Positions 5,353 to 5,723 of a stretch of 5,723 nucleotides of DNA are shown one piece after another. Made by a program: the position numbers and the translations under genes. Source of the DNA: Actinomycetes bacterium (lineage in GTDB: Bacteria > Actinomycetota > Acidimicrobiia > Spongiisociales > UBA5794); the NCBI GenBank assembly GCA_023336875.1, contig JAMBLH010000089.1, forward strand, positions 1-5,723, written 5' to 3'. Every line of letters starts with the position of its first letter. The first letter of the stretch is position 1. Below the pieces are notes generated by a model, which was given only the letters and a program-made list of their open reading frames with translations, did no database searches and was not told the DNA's origin.

Positions 5353-5723
5353 ATGGTTGCTCGCGATTCTCAGGTGGATTCTTTCACGAGATTCGTGACG
5401 GATCATGAGCCGAGGCTCCGCCAATCACTGATCGCTGCCTGTGGCGGTGAGATTGGCCGGGACGCTGCAGCGGAGGCGTTGGTGTACGGCTGGGACAACT
5501 GGGATCGGATTGGCCGCATGGAGAACCCGGGCGGCTACTTGTTCAAGGTGGGTTTAAGTCGGGGTCGAAACGCCTTGTCGAAGGGTCGTGCCGTGTTCGA
5601 TCCGGTTGAACCTGCCCGGATTCCTGATGTCGAGCCTCGGCTTCCTGGAGCGTTGGCTGGCCTGTCTGAGAGACAACGCACCGTGGTCGTGTTGATCCAT
5701 TGCTTCCAGTGGACCCAATCGGA
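5353..5723 (+). CDS. ECF-type RNA polymerase sigma factor, SigE-like group, 3' end cut by window edge
   Basis: The frame runs 123 codons to the right edge without a stop. Sigma region 2 covers about residues 11-77: FTRFVTDHEPRLRQSL, an EALVYGWDNWDRIG segment, then ENPGGYLFKVGLSRGRNAL (57-75), the usual actinobacterial pattern of a conserved N-P and Y-L/F-x-x-x-R/G-L-x-R-x-R-N. A variable linker (about 78-97, rich in Pro and Asp) leads to region 4, which begins PGALAGLSERQRTVVVLIHC (98-117) and is cut before its helix-turn-helix. ECF sigma factors direct RNA polymerase to a small regulon and are often controlled by an anti-sigma encoded downstream, which would lie outside the window. Codon use differs from ychF (five of ten leucines are TTG). 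The start is certain because a stop lies 18 bases upstream. Which signal or regulon it serves cannot be told. Confidence 0.87.
   Translation, partial: MVARDSQVDSFTRFVTDHEPRLRQSLIAACGGEIGRDAAAEALVYGWDNWDRIGRMENPGGYLFKVGLSRGRNALSKGRAVFDPVEPARIPDVEPRLPGALAGLSERQRTVVVLIHCFQWTQS

Noticed and set aside
5083..5424. Minus-strand 113-residue open frame across the gap and the sigma gene start.
   Set aside because: It overlaps the sigma factor coding start antisense, has no recognisable domain or good ribosome binding site, and is more simply chance.
1..5723. CRISPR arrays, insertion sequences, phage or defence genes.
   Set aside because: No regularly spaced repeats, terminal inverted repeats, transposase or integrase motifs were seen in either strand.

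Overview
The window looks like chromosomal DNA from a high-GC actinobacterium (Actinomycetota). This rests on the G+C-rich codon use, the actinobacterial style of the Tad/Flp pilus genes, and an ECF sigma factor whose region 2 resembles the actinobacterial SigE-like group. A deep lineage such as Acidimicrobiia is a guess; no rRNA or other marker in the window settles it.

Layout. Positions 1-3733, on the minus strand, hold one tightly packed operon transcribed right to left. Its order is: a 99-residue protein of unknown function (3434-3733), a CpaB/RcpC-like SAF-domain membrane protein (2817-3434), a CpaE/TadZ-like MinD/ParA-family protein (1777-2820), a CpaF/TadA secretion ATPase (794-1780), and a TadB-like inner-membrane platform protein that runs off the left edge (1-797). 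All four junctions overlap by one to four bases (TGATG, GTGA, ATGA, ATGA), so translation is probably coupled. TadC, the Flp pilin, pseudopilins and the prepilin peptidase are not in view and would be expected beyond the left edge.

Positions 3734-3967 form a divergent intergenic region that must carry the start signals for the tad operon (leftward) and ychF (rightward). Positions 3968-5059 encode a complete YchF/OLA1-type ATPase, a conserved ribosome-associated housekeeping protein. Positions 5060-5352 are a noncoding gap with an imperfect hairpin just after ychF. From 5353 to the right edge there is the 5' part of an ECF sigma factor gene, cut in region 4.

How the genes work together: TadA, TadB and TadZ are the cytoplasmic motor, membrane platform and localisation factor of a type IVc (Tad/Flp) pilus, and CpaB is its extracytoplasmic accessory. 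The lead small protein is a candidate uncharacterised component of the same machine. The most notable details are the TadZ P-loop, which lacks both lysines of the MinD/ParA signature, the compact TadA without a long N-terminal extension, and the unknown lead protein. I see no CRISPR array, mobile element, RNA gene or defence system. Apart from these details this is a fairly ordinary chromosomal segment.
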